From positions 53,397 through 117,396 of the forward strand of contig JASEFA010000008.1 in NCBI GenBank assembly GCA_030019365.1: a stretch of 64,000 nucleotides of DNA. The letters are read 5' to 3'. The notes beneath the pieces were generated by a model. The model did not search any database. It was not told the DNA's origin and saw only the letters and a list, made by a program, of their open reading frames with translations. Shown here piece by piece: positions 27,532 through 35,766 of the stretch. Origin of the DNA: Bacillota bacterium. Its GTDB lineage: Bacteria > Bacillota > Sulfobacillia > JACIYH01. Position numbers and translations under genes: made by a program. Position 1 is the stretch's first letter. Each line of letters starts with the position of its first letter.

Positions 27532-28014
27532 TTACTCCGAAGATGCGCCTGTCTCCTCCCGTCCCCGCGCCTCCACTTCCTGCCGGCCCCGCCGCACCGT
27601 CTCCAGGGCGCGGGTCAGCCAGTTCTCCAGCTGCCCCAGGACCTCACCCGCGTAGCGGTGCGATTCGTCCATTATCTCCCGCGCAGCCCGCTCCGCTTCC
27701 GCGATCACCTGTTTACCCTTCTCCGAGGCCAGCTTCACGATCTCGTGTTCCCGGGCTTGCGCCCGGGCCTCCTCCCGCGCCGCTTCCAGGAGCTGCTCCG
27801 CCTCCAGCCGCGCCTGATCCAGTATCTGATCCCGCTGGCGCAGCAGGGCACGGGCCTCCGAGATTTCCCGGGGGAGGCTGGCGCGCAACTCGTCCAGGAG
27901 GGCGAATACCTGCTCCTGATCCACCAGCGCCCTCTTACCCAGGGGAACCCGGGGGGCGTCGGCCACGATCTTCTCCAGCCGGTCCAGGAGAGCCTCCGGG
28001 CCCGGAGCGTACAT
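27532..28014 (-). CDS. Coiled-coil protein, ATP synthase b/DivIVA-like, unknown function
   Basis: 160 residues, almost entirely charged amphipathic helix from about residue 40 (REISEARALLRQRDQILDQA, EAEQLLEAAREEARAQAREH and on), with alanine/glutamate-rich heptads. Such proteins near coaD are often labelled ATPase or F0 b-like because of the coiled coil alone; no membrane segment is present, so it is not an F0 subunit. The N-terminal 30 residues (LLDRLEKIVADAPRVPLGKR) look folded. It may be a scaffold. Between coaD and ylbL, 15 nt from the latter. Confidence 0.75.
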   Translation of the reverse strand: MYAPGPEALLDRLEKIVADAPRVPLGKRALVDQEQVFALLDELRASLPREISEARALLRQRDQILDQARLEAEQLLEAAREEARAQAREHEIVKLASEKGKQVIAEAERAAREIMDESHRYAGEVLGQLENWLTRALETVRRGRQEVEARGREETGASSE

Positions 28015-28106
28015 CGGCCAACCACCTCATTCTGCCGCCGGGACGCGCCCGGCCACCGGAACGCACCCGGCCCCTGGGCACGCCTCCGGCACCACCGGCG
28101 GCCGTC

Positions 28107-28595
28107 TCACTGCGCCGCCGGCGGCCACATCTCCCGCAGCCGCCGCTCCACGGCCGCCGGCACCAACCCGGCCACACAGCCTCCCAGCGACGCCACTTCC
28201 TTGATCAGGCTGGAGGACAGGTAGGCGTACTGGCTGGAAGTCAGGATGAACACCGTTTCCACTTCGGGGTCCAGTTTCTTGTTCATGAGAGCCATGCGGA
28301 ACTCGTAGTCGAAGTCGGACATGGCGCGTAGGCCCTTGATGATCACGTGGGCGCCCACGCGGCGGACGTACGGGATGAGCAGCCCTTCGGAAGCATCCAC
28401 CTCCACGTTGGGAAGATGGGACGTAACTTCTCTCAGCATGGCCATCCTTTCCTGCACGCTGAAGAGCGGTTCCTTGGCCGGGTTGTTGAACACCGTCACC
28501 ACGATGTGATCGAAAACCCTGGCCGCCCGCTCGATGATATCCAGGTGTCCTGCCGTAACGGGGTCGAAGCTTCCGGGGTATACGGCCTTCACCAC
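28107..28595 (-). CDS. coaD: Phosphopantetheine adenylyltransferase
   Basis: 162 residues; penultimate step of CoA synthesis. Nucleotidyltransferase signature AVYPGSFDPVTAGHLDII, KGLRAMSDFDYEFRMA, and the YLSSSLIKEVASLGG (ISSTxxR-like) motif. GTG at 28595 follows the rsmD TAA by one nt with GAGGGGGAG upstream; a second GTG is adjacent. rsmD-coaD pairing is standard for Bacillota. Confidence 0.96.
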   Translation of the reverse strand: MVKAVYPGSFDPVTAGHLDIIERAARVFDHIVVTVFNNPAKEPLFSVQERMAMLREVTSHLPNVEVDASEGLLIPYVRRVGAHVIIKGLRAMSDFDYEFRMALMNKKLDPEVETVFILTSSQYAYLSSSLIKEVASLGGCVAGLVPAAVERRLREMWPPAAQ

Positions 28596-28596
28596 A

Positions 28597-29142
28597 TTAC
28601 TCCCCCTCAGGTCTGTAGAAAGAAAGACGGGTATCGCCGTAGGCTTCCCTCCGCACCAGCCGCCATCCCCCCGCCCGCACCTCCTCCCTGCCGCTGTGCT
28701 GGACCACCACCAGAGTTTCTCGGGCGACGCCGGACCATCCTGCCAGGCGTACCAGCACCCGCGCTCCCTCCCCCGCCCCGTAGGGGGGGTCGGCGAAGAC
28801 GACGGCATAGGCCCTGTCCGCCGACCGGGCCAAAAAGCGCGCCACGGGAAGGGCTAGGACCCGGGCCCGCTCCGCGCATTGGGCGGCAACCAGGTTCCCC
28901 GACAGCACGCGGCACGCCGCCCGGTGCTGCTCCACGAAATCGGCCCACGGCGCCCCCCGGCTGAGGGCTTCTATCCCTACCGCCCCCGTACCCGCGTACA
29001 GATCGAGGAAAGGTCCTGCCTGGATGCTCTCCCCCAGGATGGAAAACAGGGCACCCCGCACCCGCGCGGAGGTGGGCCGGATGGCCGACCCCCGGAGGGA
29101 GCGCAGCACCTGCCCCCTGGCCTGGCCGGAGATCACCCGCAT
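28597..29142 (-). CDS. rsmD: 16S rRNA (guanine-966 N2)-methyltransferase RsmD
   Basis: 181 residues; Rossmann-fold SAM methyltransferase for m2G966. Motifs: RVISGQARGQVL, RPTSARVRGALFSIL, FLDLYAGTGAVGIEALSRGA (motif I) and ADPPYG (motif IV). ATG at 29142 starts the family core; the frame is open 16 codons further. First gene of a leftward unit whose -10 element is at 29168-29176. Confidence 0.93.
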   Translation of the reverse strand: MRVISGQARGQVLRSLRGSAIRPTSARVRGALFSILGESIQAGPFLDLYAGTGAVGIEALSRGAPWADFVEQHRAACRVLSGNLVAAQCAERARVLALPVARFLARSADRAYAVVFADPPYGAGEGARVLVRLAGWSGVARETLVVVQHSGREEVRAGGWRLVRREAYGDTRLSFYRPEGE

Positions 29143-29167
29143 GGGCAATTGCTTCCACCGAACGTCA

Positions 29168-29176
29168 ATTATAGCA
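29168..29176 (-). promoter_or_regulatory. Extended -10 promoter element for rsmD-coaD
   Basis: TGCTATAAT on the minus strand, 26 nt before the rsmD start. The same nine bases occur before rplS. An inverted repeat at 29178-29199 occupies the -35 region. Confidence 0.5.
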
Positions 29177-29177
29177 C

Positions 29178-29199
29178 AACCGGGTGGCAACGCCCGGTT
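29178..29199. repeat. Inverted repeat at the rsmD promoter
   Basis: AACCGGG and CCCGGTT separated by 8 nt, immediately upstream of the -10 element. Position suggests an operator or the end of a transcript from the other side; there is no U-run on either strand. Confidence 0.4.
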
Positions 29200-29341
29200 T
29201 CGCGCCCGGGCATAACCGGGAGGACTACCGGGGAGAATGAGAAGGGGATTTCCTCCGGTTTCTCCTCTCCCAAATGGGCCAGGCTCTGCCTGGCCGCTTC
29301 TTTCCTGGGGCCGGCGCCCGTGCCACGCACCCGGGGCGCGC

Positions 29342-29521
29342 TCACAACACGCTCGGTTGCAGCACTGTCACCGGGGCCGTGTCACGGCTGGTTATGGACT
29401 CTATGCCCCTGGTACGGATGACTATCATGCGCTTGCAGTGGCGGCACTTGATCCAGATCTCGTCTCCTTCGATCTGGCACACGATCTTCTTGCACTGGCA
29501 GCGCAGGTTCTCCAATGCCAT
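29342..29521 (-). CDS. Small Com-like zinc-finger protein
   Basis: 59 residues. MALENLRCQCKKIV, then IWIKCRHCKRMIVIRT: a Cys-x-Cys, a single Cys and a CxxC pair in a short beta ribbon, similar in plan to the phage Mu Com translational regulator family. The rest (SRDTAPVTVLQ) is polar. ATG at 29521 with AAGGGGGT about 8 nt upstream, so it is probably translated. It lies alone between the rsmD promoter and gpr. No phage genes are near, so a cellular regulatory or nucleic-acid-binding role is only inferred. Confidence 0.6.
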   Translation of the reverse strand: MALENLRCQCKKIVCQIEGDEIWIKCRHCKRMIVIRTRGIESITSRDTAPVTVLQPSVL

Positions 29522-29584
29522 CACGCATACCCCCTTGCATCTGCAGTCCGGGATCGGGTCCCTGCCACTTGGTGCCGGGTTGGC

Positions 29585-29881
29585 TCACCCCCTTCGAATA
29601 GTGATAAATTTCACTTTCAGAGCCAGAAACCCCTGGGCCTTGACCCCATCCAATATAACCCTTCCGTTCACAATCCTGCAAGGCCGGTCCCGGGGCCCAT
29701 CAACCAGAACTATAACGCAAGTGCCTCCGTGCTCTTTCTTATACCCCCGCTCTCCCTCTCTTACGCCCGCACATCGCCGGAATAGGTGACCGAGGGCGGG
29801 AAAGCATACCCAGGGGAACCCGGCGGGGAGGTGGGATGGCTTTGGCGACAGGGGAGGACCTCTTTCGCGAGTGCGACGCAT
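29585..29881 (-). CDS. Possible small protein upstream of the zinc-finger gene
   Basis: The last 45 residues (CVIVLVDGPRDRPCRIVNGR, then VILDGVKAQGFLALKVKF) alternate hydrophobic and polar residues like a real beta-rich protein. The first 50 residues do not, and overlap the 5' end of gpr on the other strand. No ATG, GTG or TTG lies in frame between about 29860 and the convincing part, so either a non-standard start or a decayed start is needed. It ends 64 nt before the zinc-finger gene and could form a two-gene unit with it. Confidence 0.3.
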   Translation of the reverse strand: MRRTRERGPPLSPKPSHLPAGFPWVCFPALGHLFRRCAGVREGERGYKKEHGGTCVIVLVDGPRDRPCRIVNGRVILDGVKAQGFLALKVKFITIRRG

Positions 29882-30831
29882 ACACCGATCTGGCCCTCGA
29901 GGCCTCCGAGCGGGTGCGGGCCCGTACCGGGAGGGAAATCCCGGGGGTGAGCGTCCAGGAGTTCCCCCGGGACGGCATCAAGGTGACGCGGGTGGTCGTC
30001 CAGGACGAGGACGGTGCGGCCATGATGGGTAAACCTCCGGGTACCTACGTCACCATTGAAGCGCCGGACCTGCGCTCCCGCAGCCGCGAACTGGGAGAGC
30101 GCCTCTCCGGAGTGATCGCCCAGGAGCTGGCAGGCCTGGCTCGCCTGCGGGCCGACGCCACCGTGCTGGTGGTGGGACTGGGAAACTGGCGAGCCACCCC
30201 GGACGCCCTGGGTCCCCGGGTGGTGGAGCAGGTGTTCGTCACCCGCCACCTGCGGGACATGGTGCCGCCCGAGTTGAAGGGACGCATGCGCGGCCTGTGC
30301 GCCATGGCCCCGGGCGTGCTCGGTGTGACCGGTATCGAAACGGGAGAGGTGATCCGGGGCGTGGTGGACCGGGTCGAACCCGACCTGGTGGTGGCGGTGG
30401 ACTCTCTGGCCGCCCGCAGCCTGGACCGGATGATGACCACGGTGCAGCTTGCCGATTCGGGCATCAGGCCGGGCTCGGGGGTGGGGAACCGCCGCCTGAG
30501 CGTGGACCGCGAATCGGTGGGTGCCCCGGTAATCGCGGTGGGATGCCCCACCGTGGTATACGCCCTGACCATCGCCATGGAAGCCATCGGCCAGCTAAGC
30601 CAGCAGGTGCCCCAGGCGGCAGGCCTGCGCACCTATCTGCAGGGACTGGATGCCCAGGGCAAGGAAGAGATCCTGGGCGGGGTGCTGCGTCCCCTCACCG
30701 GAGAAATGGTGGTCACCCCGAAGGAGGTGGACGCCGACGTGGAAGAAATGGCGCGCATCATTGCGGGCGGAATCAACGCCGCCTTCCACCCCGGCATCAC
30801 CGAGGAAGAAGTGGCCCGCTATCTGCGTTGA
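29836..30831 (+). CDS. gpr: Germination protease GPR
   Basis: 331 residues; aspartic-type spore protease that degrades small acid-soluble proteins in the first minutes of germination. Family segments: GIKVTRVVV, TYVTIEAPDLR, VVGLGNWRATPDALGPRVV, APGVLGVTGIET, VDSLAARSLDRMMTTVQLAD, GSGVGNRR. ATG with GGGGAGGTGGG directly upstream. Made as a zymogen in the forespore; its pro-region here is short. It faces the SASP gene tail to tail; its own substrate is thus encoded next door. Confidence 0.96.
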   Translation: MALATGEDLFRECDAYTDLALEASERVRARTGREIPGVSVQEFPRDGIKVTRVVVQDEDGAAMMGKPPGTYVTIEAPDLRSRSRELGERLSGVIAQELAGLARLRADATVLVVGLGNWRATPDALGPRVVEQVFVTRHLRDMVPPELKGRMRGLCAMAPGVLGVTGIETGEVIRGVVDRVEPDLVVAVDSLAARSLDRMMTTVQLADSGIRPGSGVGNRRLSVDRESVGAPVIAVGCPTVVYALTIAMEAIGQLSQQVPQAAGLRTYLQGLDAQGKEEILGGVLRPLTGEMVVTPKEVDADVEEMARIIAGGINAAFHPGITEEEVARYLR

Positions 30832-30894
30832 CGGGCAGACGGGGGATGGCGGGCCCACCCAAGGCCCGCAAGGTCTTTGCCCGAAAAATGCCCC

Positions 30895-30927
30895 AAAAAG
30901 GGGATGCCCGGCGTACCGCCGGGCATC
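30895..30927 (-). terminator. Intrinsic terminator of the SASP gene
   Basis: Perfect 11-bp stem GATGCCCGGCG/CGCCGGGCATC with a 3-nt loop (30903-30927), followed on the minus strand by CCCCTTTTTGG. It lies 19 nt after the SASP stop codon. On the plus strand it may also end gpr transcripts, though the U-run is absent in that direction. Confidence 0.8.
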
Positions 30928-30945
30928 TCTCACTGCCCTGTCCCG

Positions 30946-31185
30946 TTACCGGCCTGGCGGCCTGGGCGGGGTCGTACCTCCGGCCAGGGAACGCTCAGCC
31001 TGCTCGATCATCCGGCGCACCATGTGGCCGCCCACGGCGCCGCACTGCCGGGACGAGAAGTCACCCCAGTAGTCGTCGGCAGGAGGAGTGATTCCCACCT
31101 CACCGGCCACCTCGTACTTGAAGTTCTGCAGTGCGGGTCCGGCCTCACGCACGAGCGCGCGGTTCCTTTTTTGACCCTGGGCCAC
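30946..31185 (-). CDS. Alpha/beta-type small acid-soluble spore protein
   Basis: 79 residues. FKYEVAGEVGI holds the GPR cleavage region and SSRQCGAVGGHMVRRMIEQAE the conserved DNA-binding helix of alpha/beta SASPs. These coat forespore DNA in an A-like form and protect it from UV and heat. A cysteine replaces the usual Asn/Asp in SRQNG. GTG start with AAGGAGGTG at 7 nt. A sigma-G-like promoter is at 31217-31246 and a strong terminator follows. Confidence 0.94.
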   Translation of the reverse strand: MAQGQKRNRALVREAGPALQNFKYEVAGEVGITPPADDYWGDFSSRQCGAVGGHMVRRMIEQAERSLAGGTTPPRPPGR

Positions 31186-31216
31186 GGAAGTTCACCTCCT
31201 TGCAGCTTTCTGATCC

Positions 31217-31246
31217 TAGTTTCACTCCCGCGCGCCCAGTTATGCT
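31217..31246 (-). promoter_or_regulatory. Sigma-G-like forespore promoter of the SASP gene
   Basis: Minus strand AGCATA (31241-31246), 17-nt spacer, GAAACTA (31217-31223), close to the sigma-G consensus (GCATR; CATnnTA), about 32 nt upstream of the GTG. Matches what is known for ssp genes. Confidence 0.55.
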
Positions 31247-31342
31247 GGAACCCTATGGGCAAACCGGTGAAAGCGACCCCTTTGTGCAAATGCAACCTGC
31301 GGGTCGCCATGCAATTGGCAAAGAAAATTGCACCATGCCCGG

Positions 31343-33418
31343 TCAGCCCACCTGGATAAGGTCCAGGCGCTCCCGGTAGCGGTCCAGGAGCATCTGCCGG
31401 AGCATCCGGTGCTCGGGAAGGCGCAGTCCCGGATCAGCGTTCACCAGGGAAGCGGCTGCGGACCGGGCCTGCTCCAGCAGGGGGAGGTCCCGGATTGGGT
31501 TGGCCACTTTGAAATCCGGGACGCCGTGCTGCTTCACTCCCAGCAGCTCCCCCGGACCGCGCAGGCGCAGATCTTCTTCGGCAATTTCGAAGCCGTCGGC
31601 CGTCCGCTCCATGGCCTGCAGGCGCATGCGCGCCTCCTCGCTTCCGGGATCCCCGATGAGCAGGCAGAAGGAGGGCCGGTCTCCCCGACCCACGCGGCCC
31701 CGCAGCTGATGGAGCTGGGCCAGGCCGAAGCGCTCCGCCCCTTCCACCACCATGACCGTGGCGGCGGGGACGTCCACACCCACCTCGATCACCGTGGTGG
31801 CCACCAGCACCTGGATCTCCCCCGCCCGGAACCGGGACATCACTTCCTCTCGCTCGCGGGCCGGCAGCCGCCCATGCACCAGTCCTACCCGTATCCCGCG
31901 CAGATCGCCCTCCTGCAGGTCGCCAGCGAGTTTGGTGGCAGCCTCAGCCTGCAGCCGGTCCGATTCCTCCACCAGCGGGCAGACCACGTAAGCCTGGTTC
32001 CCTTGCTGCACCTGCTGGCGGACGAAGGCGTAGGCCTCCGGCCGGCGGGCGGAGGGGAGCCAGTGGGTCTGCACCGGTCGGCGCCCGGGGGGCATCTCAT
32101 CGATGACGCTCAGGTCCAGGTCGCCAAACACGGTGAGGGCCAGGGTACGGGGGATGGGGGTGGCAGTCATTACCAGCACGTCGGCGGCCAGGCCCTTTTC
32201 CAGCAGCGTGGCCCGCTGTCTCACCCCGAAGCGGTGCTGCTCGTCGGTGAGGGCCAGGGACATGCGGGGCAGCGCCACGCCCTCGCCGATGAGGGCGTGG
32301 GTGCCCACATATACCCCCGGTACCCCTTTGTCCATGGCCTCCATCACCCGGTTGCGCTCGGCGGCAGCCTGGCTGCCCGTGAGCAAACCCACCGCAATGC
32401 CCAGCGGGGCCAGCAGGGGAACCAGATTCTGATAGTGCTGCTCGGCCAGGATCTCGGTGGGCACCATGAAGGCGCACTGGTACCCGGCGGCCGCGGCCTT
32501 GAGGGCGGCCATGGCGGCGACCACGGTCTTCCCCGAACCCACGTCCCCCTGCAGCAGGCGGTTCATGGGACGGGGCGACTCCATGTCGGTCCGGATCTGG
32601 GAGTACACCCGTTCCTGGGCAGCCGTCAACCGGTAGGGGAGCCGGGCGCGAAACCGCCCCAGCATCTCCCCGTCGGGCGGGTGACCGATCCCCTGCCGCT
32701 CCCTGACCTGACGCTTCTGCAGGGCAATGGCCAGTTGCAGCACAAAAAGCTCTTCGAAGGCCAGCCTGCGGCGGGCCGCCTCCAGGTCACCCGCGCTCGG
32801 GGGGAAATGCATGTCCCGGAGGGCCACTACGGCGGAAACCAGGCCTGCCCCTTCCCGAACCCCCGCAGGGAGGATGTCGGGGACCAGAGGCGCGAACTCA
32901 TCCACCACCTCTTTGGCCAGGGTGCGCAGGGGGCGCTGGAACACACCCTCTTTGAGGGGATATACGGGCACCAGGCGACCCACGTGCAGGGGATCCGCCC
33001 CCGTCTCCACCTCGTACTCGGGATTGTCCATGCGCCACTCGCCGAAACGTCTCTCCACCCGCCCGGAGAATATCACCGTCAGGCCCCGGCGGAACTGGTT
33101 CTTGCGATAGGGTTGGTTGAACCAGATTCCCCACACGGTGCCCGTATGATCGCTCAACCCCACCCGCAACAGGGAAAGCCCCGGCCGGGGACGGCGTTCC
33201 TCGATCACCGATACCACGCCGCGCACCGTGTTCACCTCTCCCGGTCGCAGCCTGCCCACGGGAAGGAGCTCCCGCCGGTCCTCGTGACGCCGGGGGAAGT
33301 AATACAGCAGATCCCCCACCGTGCGCAGTCCCAGGCGAGCCAGATCCCGCGCCCGCACCGGCCCCACCCCCTTGCAGAAGCGCAGGGGCATGTCCAGTCC
33401 GCGATCAGCCAATCCCAA
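31343..33418 (-). CDS. recG: ATP-dependent DNA helicase RecG
   Basis: 691 residues; branch-migrating helicase that rescues stalled forks. N-terminal wedge/OB part (about 1-230, PLRFCKGVGPVRARDLARLG), Walker A GDVGSGKTVVAAMAAL, Walker B LTDEQHRFGVRQR, MTATPIPRTLALTVFGDLD, and the C-terminal helicase lobe with HGRLPAREREEVM, ATTVIEVGVDVP and QLRGRVGRG. TTG at 33418 abuts the fakA TGA; ATG at 33391 (MPLRFCKGVGP) is closer to homologues. Downstream of fakA as in B. subtilis. Confidence 0.97.
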   Translation of the reverse strand: MGLADRGLDMPLRFCKGVGPVRARDLARLGLRTVGDLLYYFPRRHEDRRELLPVGRLRPGEVNTVRGVVSVIEERRPRPGLSLLRVGLSDHTGTVWGIWFNQPYRKNQFRRGLTVIFSGRVERRFGEWRMDNPEYEVETGADPLHVGRLVPVYPLKEGVFQRPLRTLAKEVVDEFAPLVPDILPAGVREGAGLVSAVVALRDMHFPPSAGDLEAARRRLAFEELFVLQLAIALQKRQVRERQGIGHPPDGEMLGRFRARLPYRLTAAQERVYSQIRTDMESPRPMNRLLQGDVGSGKTVVAAMAALKAAAAGYQCAFMVPTEILAEQHYQNLVPLLAPLGIAVGLLTGSQAAAERNRVMEAMDKGVPGVYVGTHALIGEGVALPRMSLALTDEQHRFGVRQRATLLEKGLAADVLVMTATPIPRTLALTVFGDLDLSVIDEMPPGRRPVQTHWLPSARRPEAYAFVRQQVQQGNQAYVVCPLVEESDRLQAEAATKLAGDLQEGDLRGIRVGLVHGRLPAREREEVMSRFRAGEIQVLVATTVIEVGVDVPAATVMVVEGAERFGLAQLHQLRGRVGRGDRPSFCLLIGDPGSEEARMRLQAMERTADGFEIAEEDLRLRGPGELLGVKQHGVPDFKVANPIRDLPLLEQARSAAASLVNADPGLRLPEHRMLRQMLLDRYRERLDLIQVG

Positions 33419-35017
33419 TCACTCCACCGAGATCACGTAATGCTGCAGGGGCTGGCCCCCGTAGTGGACCTCCACCAGCAACCCCGGGTAGCGGGACCGT
33501 ACCCGATCGGCCAGGGCAGCGGCCCGGGCCCCATCCACGTCCACCCCGTAGAACAGGGTCACGGCCGTCATTTCCCCCGTCACCGCCCGCTCCAGGAGCG
33601 CCAGCACGGCCTCTTCGCACGTGGGGGCCACCACCACCAGATCCTCTTCCAGGAAACCCACGACGTCACCCCGACGGACGGGAACGTCTTCCACCGCCGC
33701 ATCCCTCACGGCCCGGGTGACCTGAAGCGTTTTCACCCGCCCCGCCGCCTCCTGCATGGCGGCCACGTTCTCCGAGCCACCCACCTCGGGGTTGAAGGCC
33801 AGAGCGGCAGCCACGGCCTGGGCAGGGGAGAGGGCCGAAACCACCCGCACCGGCATGCGACTGAGAGAGGCCACCTGGCGGGCCACCGCCCAGGCATTGG
33901 GGTGACCGGGGAGCACCACCACCTCGCGGGCGCGGGCCTGCCTGACGGCTTCCATCAGCTCGCTGGCGCTGGGGTTCATGGTGGGACCGCCGGCCACCAC
34001 CGCCGCACCCAGGCTGGCCAGCACTTCGGCCCACCCGTCTCCGGGTGCCACTGCCACCACCGCCACCCGCGTGAGGTCGTCGGAGCGAGCCCCCGAGCCC
34101 CCGAAGGGCGCGCCGGTGTGCGCCTCCACCTGCAGGCGCATGTCCTCAACCCGCAGTTCCGCCAGCCCCTCGTCCATGAGGAGGGCCACCACCCGGTCGG
34201 GGGAAGCGGTGTGCAGGTGAACGCGTGCGAACTCGTCCTCCTCGGCCAGCACCAGGGAATCCCCCAGGGCGGCCAGCTCCTGGCGCAGCCGCGACCATCG
34301 CCCCCGGACCCGCACGGTGGCCACCACGTCATAGGGGAAGGCTCCCACGCCCATCGCCGACACGCTCACCGGCTGGGGCTCGACCATCTGGGCCGAACCT
34401 TCTTCTCCCACCAGGGCAGCCAGCAGGCCCTCCAGGATGTAGACCAGACCCTGTCCCCCGGCATCGACCACACCTGCCCTTTTCAGCACGGGCAGGAGGT
34501 CCGGTGTGTGTCCCAGGGTCTCGCGGGCACCGTTCCAGGCTTCCCGCAGGACCACCACCGCGTCGCGGGTGCGCTTTCCCACCTCTACCGCCCGGCGGGC
34601 AGCCTCCCGCGCCACCGTGAGGATGGTCCCCTCCACGGGGCGGACCACCGCCCGATAGGCGGCCTGCACTCCCTCCTGGAGGGCCAAGCCCAGGTCCAGC
34701 CCGTCCGCCTCCCCCTTGCCCTCGAACGTACGGGCCAGGCCCCGGAAAATCTGAGAGAGAATCACTCCGGAGTTGCCGCGGGCACCCAGCAAGGATCCCC
34801 GGGCCAGGGCTCCGCTCATCTCGCCGAGGGAAGACGAGTTCACCCTGTCCATTTCCGCCTGGGCGGAGCGCATGGTGAGCAGGAGGTTGGTGCCCGTGTC
34901 GCCGTCCGGCACCGGGAAAACGTTGAGCTGGTCCACCTCGGCCCGGTGCCTTTCCAGGTACCCGGTGGCAAGGCCGATCATGCGGCGCAGATCCCATCCC
35001 CCGATACGTCCCGCCAC
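33419..35017 (-). CDS. fakA: DAK2-domain protein, fatty acid kinase FakA (YloV) family
   Basis: 532 residues. N-terminal Dhak-like domain: WDLRRMIGLATGYLERHRAE, LNVFPVPDGDTGTNLLLTM (Mg-ATP site), GARGNSGVILSQIFRG; middle DAGGQGLVYILEG; C-terminal DegV-like half. With a DegV-type FakB (not in the window) it phosphorylates exogenous fatty acids. GTG at 35017 with GGAGGAGA upstream; eight more codons are open before it. Between asp23 and recG. Its presence near a FapR cluster lacking plsX is notable. Confidence 0.92.
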   Translation of the reverse strand: MAGRIGGWDLRRMIGLATGYLERHRAEVDQLNVFPVPDGDTGTNLLLTMRSAQAEMDRVNSSSLGEMSGALARGSLLGARGNSGVILSQIFRGLARTFEGKGEADGLDLGLALQEGVQAAYRAVVRPVEGTILTVAREAARRAVEVGKRTRDAVVVLREAWNGARETLGHTPDLLPVLKRAGVVDAGGQGLVYILEGLLAALVGEEGSAQMVEPQPVSVSAMGVGAFPYDVVATVRVRGRWSRLRQELAALGDSLVLAEEDEFARVHLHTASPDRVVALLMDEGLAELRVEDMRLQVEAHTGAPFGGSGARSDDLTRVAVVAVAPGDGWAEVLASLGAAVVAGGPTMNPSASELMEAVRQARAREVVVLPGHPNAWAVARQVASLSRMPVRVVSALSPAQAVAAALAFNPEVGGSENVAAMQEAAGRVKTLQVTRAVRDAAVEDVPVRRGDVVGFLEEDLVVVAPTCEEAVLALLERAVTGEMTAVTLFYGVDVDGARAAALADRVRSRYPGLLVEVHYGGQPLQHYVISVE

Positions 35018-35090
35018 ATCTCCTCCCCCCGCAGATCCCACCCGCAGGCCTCACCCGCCGACCCCCGGCGCCACAACCCCCGGCCCGCCC

Positions 35091-35435
35091 CTAAACGCGT
35101 ACGCCCTGCACCTGCACGGTTATGCGACCCACGGGGATCCCGGCTTCCTCCACCGCGCCGCGCACCCGTTCGGCCACGTCGCGGCCCACGGCGGGTATGC
35201 GGTTACCGTATCCCACCATGATGTTCAAGGTCAGATGGACTTTTCCTTCCCGAACGGAGACCTCCACCCCGCGGGCCAGGCTGTCCCGCCCCAACAACTC
35301 CGCCAGAGCCCCTACTCCCCGGGCGGCCATTCCCACCACCCCCGGGCATTCGCTGGCAGCGGCGCCCGCCAGGGTGGCAATGACCTCCTCGCTCCACACC
35401 ACGTTCCCCCGCCGGTTCGTCAACTCATAGGGCAA
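35091..35435 (-). CDS. Asp23/Gls24 family envelope stress protein (YloU-like)
   Basis: 114 residues of the Asp23 family: GNVVWSEEVIATLAGAAASE, CPGVVGMAARG, VEVSVREGKVHLTLNIMVGYG, IPAVGRDVAERVRGAVEEAG. Usually a membrane-tethered or cytoplasmic alkaline-shock/cell-envelope protein. TTG at 35435 has GGAGGG 8 nt upstream and gives the family N-terminus LPYELTNRRGNVV; 18 codons of extra frame are rejected. The neighbour order rpmB-asp23-fakA-recG matches B. subtilis rpmB-yloU-yloV-recG. Confidence 0.9.
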   Translation of the reverse strand: MPYELTNRRGNVVWSEEVIATLAGAAASECPGVVGMAARGVGALAELLGRDSLARGVEVSVREGKVHLTLNIMVGYGNRIPAVGRDVAERVRGAVEEAGIPVGRITVQVQGVRV

Positions 35436-35514
35436 ACCGCATTCCCTCCGGCCCGCATTGCCTCCCAGCGCCTTGCCTCCAGCCTGCATCGCCCCCGGAC
35501 TGCATTGCCTGCAG

Positions 35515-35543
35515 TGGACACCTCAGCAATCCCATGCTAAAAT
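35515..35543 (+). promoter_or_regulatory. Promoter of rpmB
   Basis: TGGACA (35515-35520), 17-nt spacer, TAAAAT (35538-35543), 31 nt upstream of the rpmB ATG, within the 140-bp divergent region shared with asp23. Confidence 0.65.
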
Positions 35544-35574
35544 GGGACCGATTCTCTGTCAAAGGGGTATGCGA

Positions 35575-35766
35575 ATGGGGCGCAAATGCGTAGTGTGTGG
35601 TAAGGATGCCTGGGTCGGGTTCCAGATCAGCCACTCCCACCGGCGTACCAAGAGACGGTGGAACCCCAACCTGCAGAAGATCCGTATCGTGGAAAACGGG
35701 CGGGTGCGGCGTGCCCTGGTTTGTGCCAGATGCCTCAAGGCGGGGAAGGTGCAGCGGGCCGTTTGA
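35575..35766 (+). CDS. rpmB: 50S ribosomal protein L28
   Basis: 63 residues: MGRKCVVCGKDAWVGFQISH, SHRRTKRRWNPNLQKIRI, VCARCLKAGKVQRAV. Zinc-binding (CxxC/CxxC) form. ATG at 35575 with AAAGGGG 8 nt upstream; 39 upstream codons in the frame are leader. Transcribed alone on the plus strand, as in B. subtilis, and its last 32 nt overlap the 3' end of hslO on the other strand. Confidence 0.96.
   Translation: MGRKCVVCGKDAWVGFQISHSHRRTKRRWNPNLQKIRIVENGRVRRALVCARCLKAGKVQRAV

Noticed and set aside
29779..29810. Sigma-G-like promoter (GGAATA, CATACC) before gpr
   Set aside because: The spacing is 20 nt and the -10 is incomplete, so it was not listed although gpr is expected to be forespore-expressed.
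31300..31342. TGCAATT/AATTGCA inverted repeat after recG
   Set aside because: AT-rich 7-bp stem with no U-run; too weak to call a terminator.
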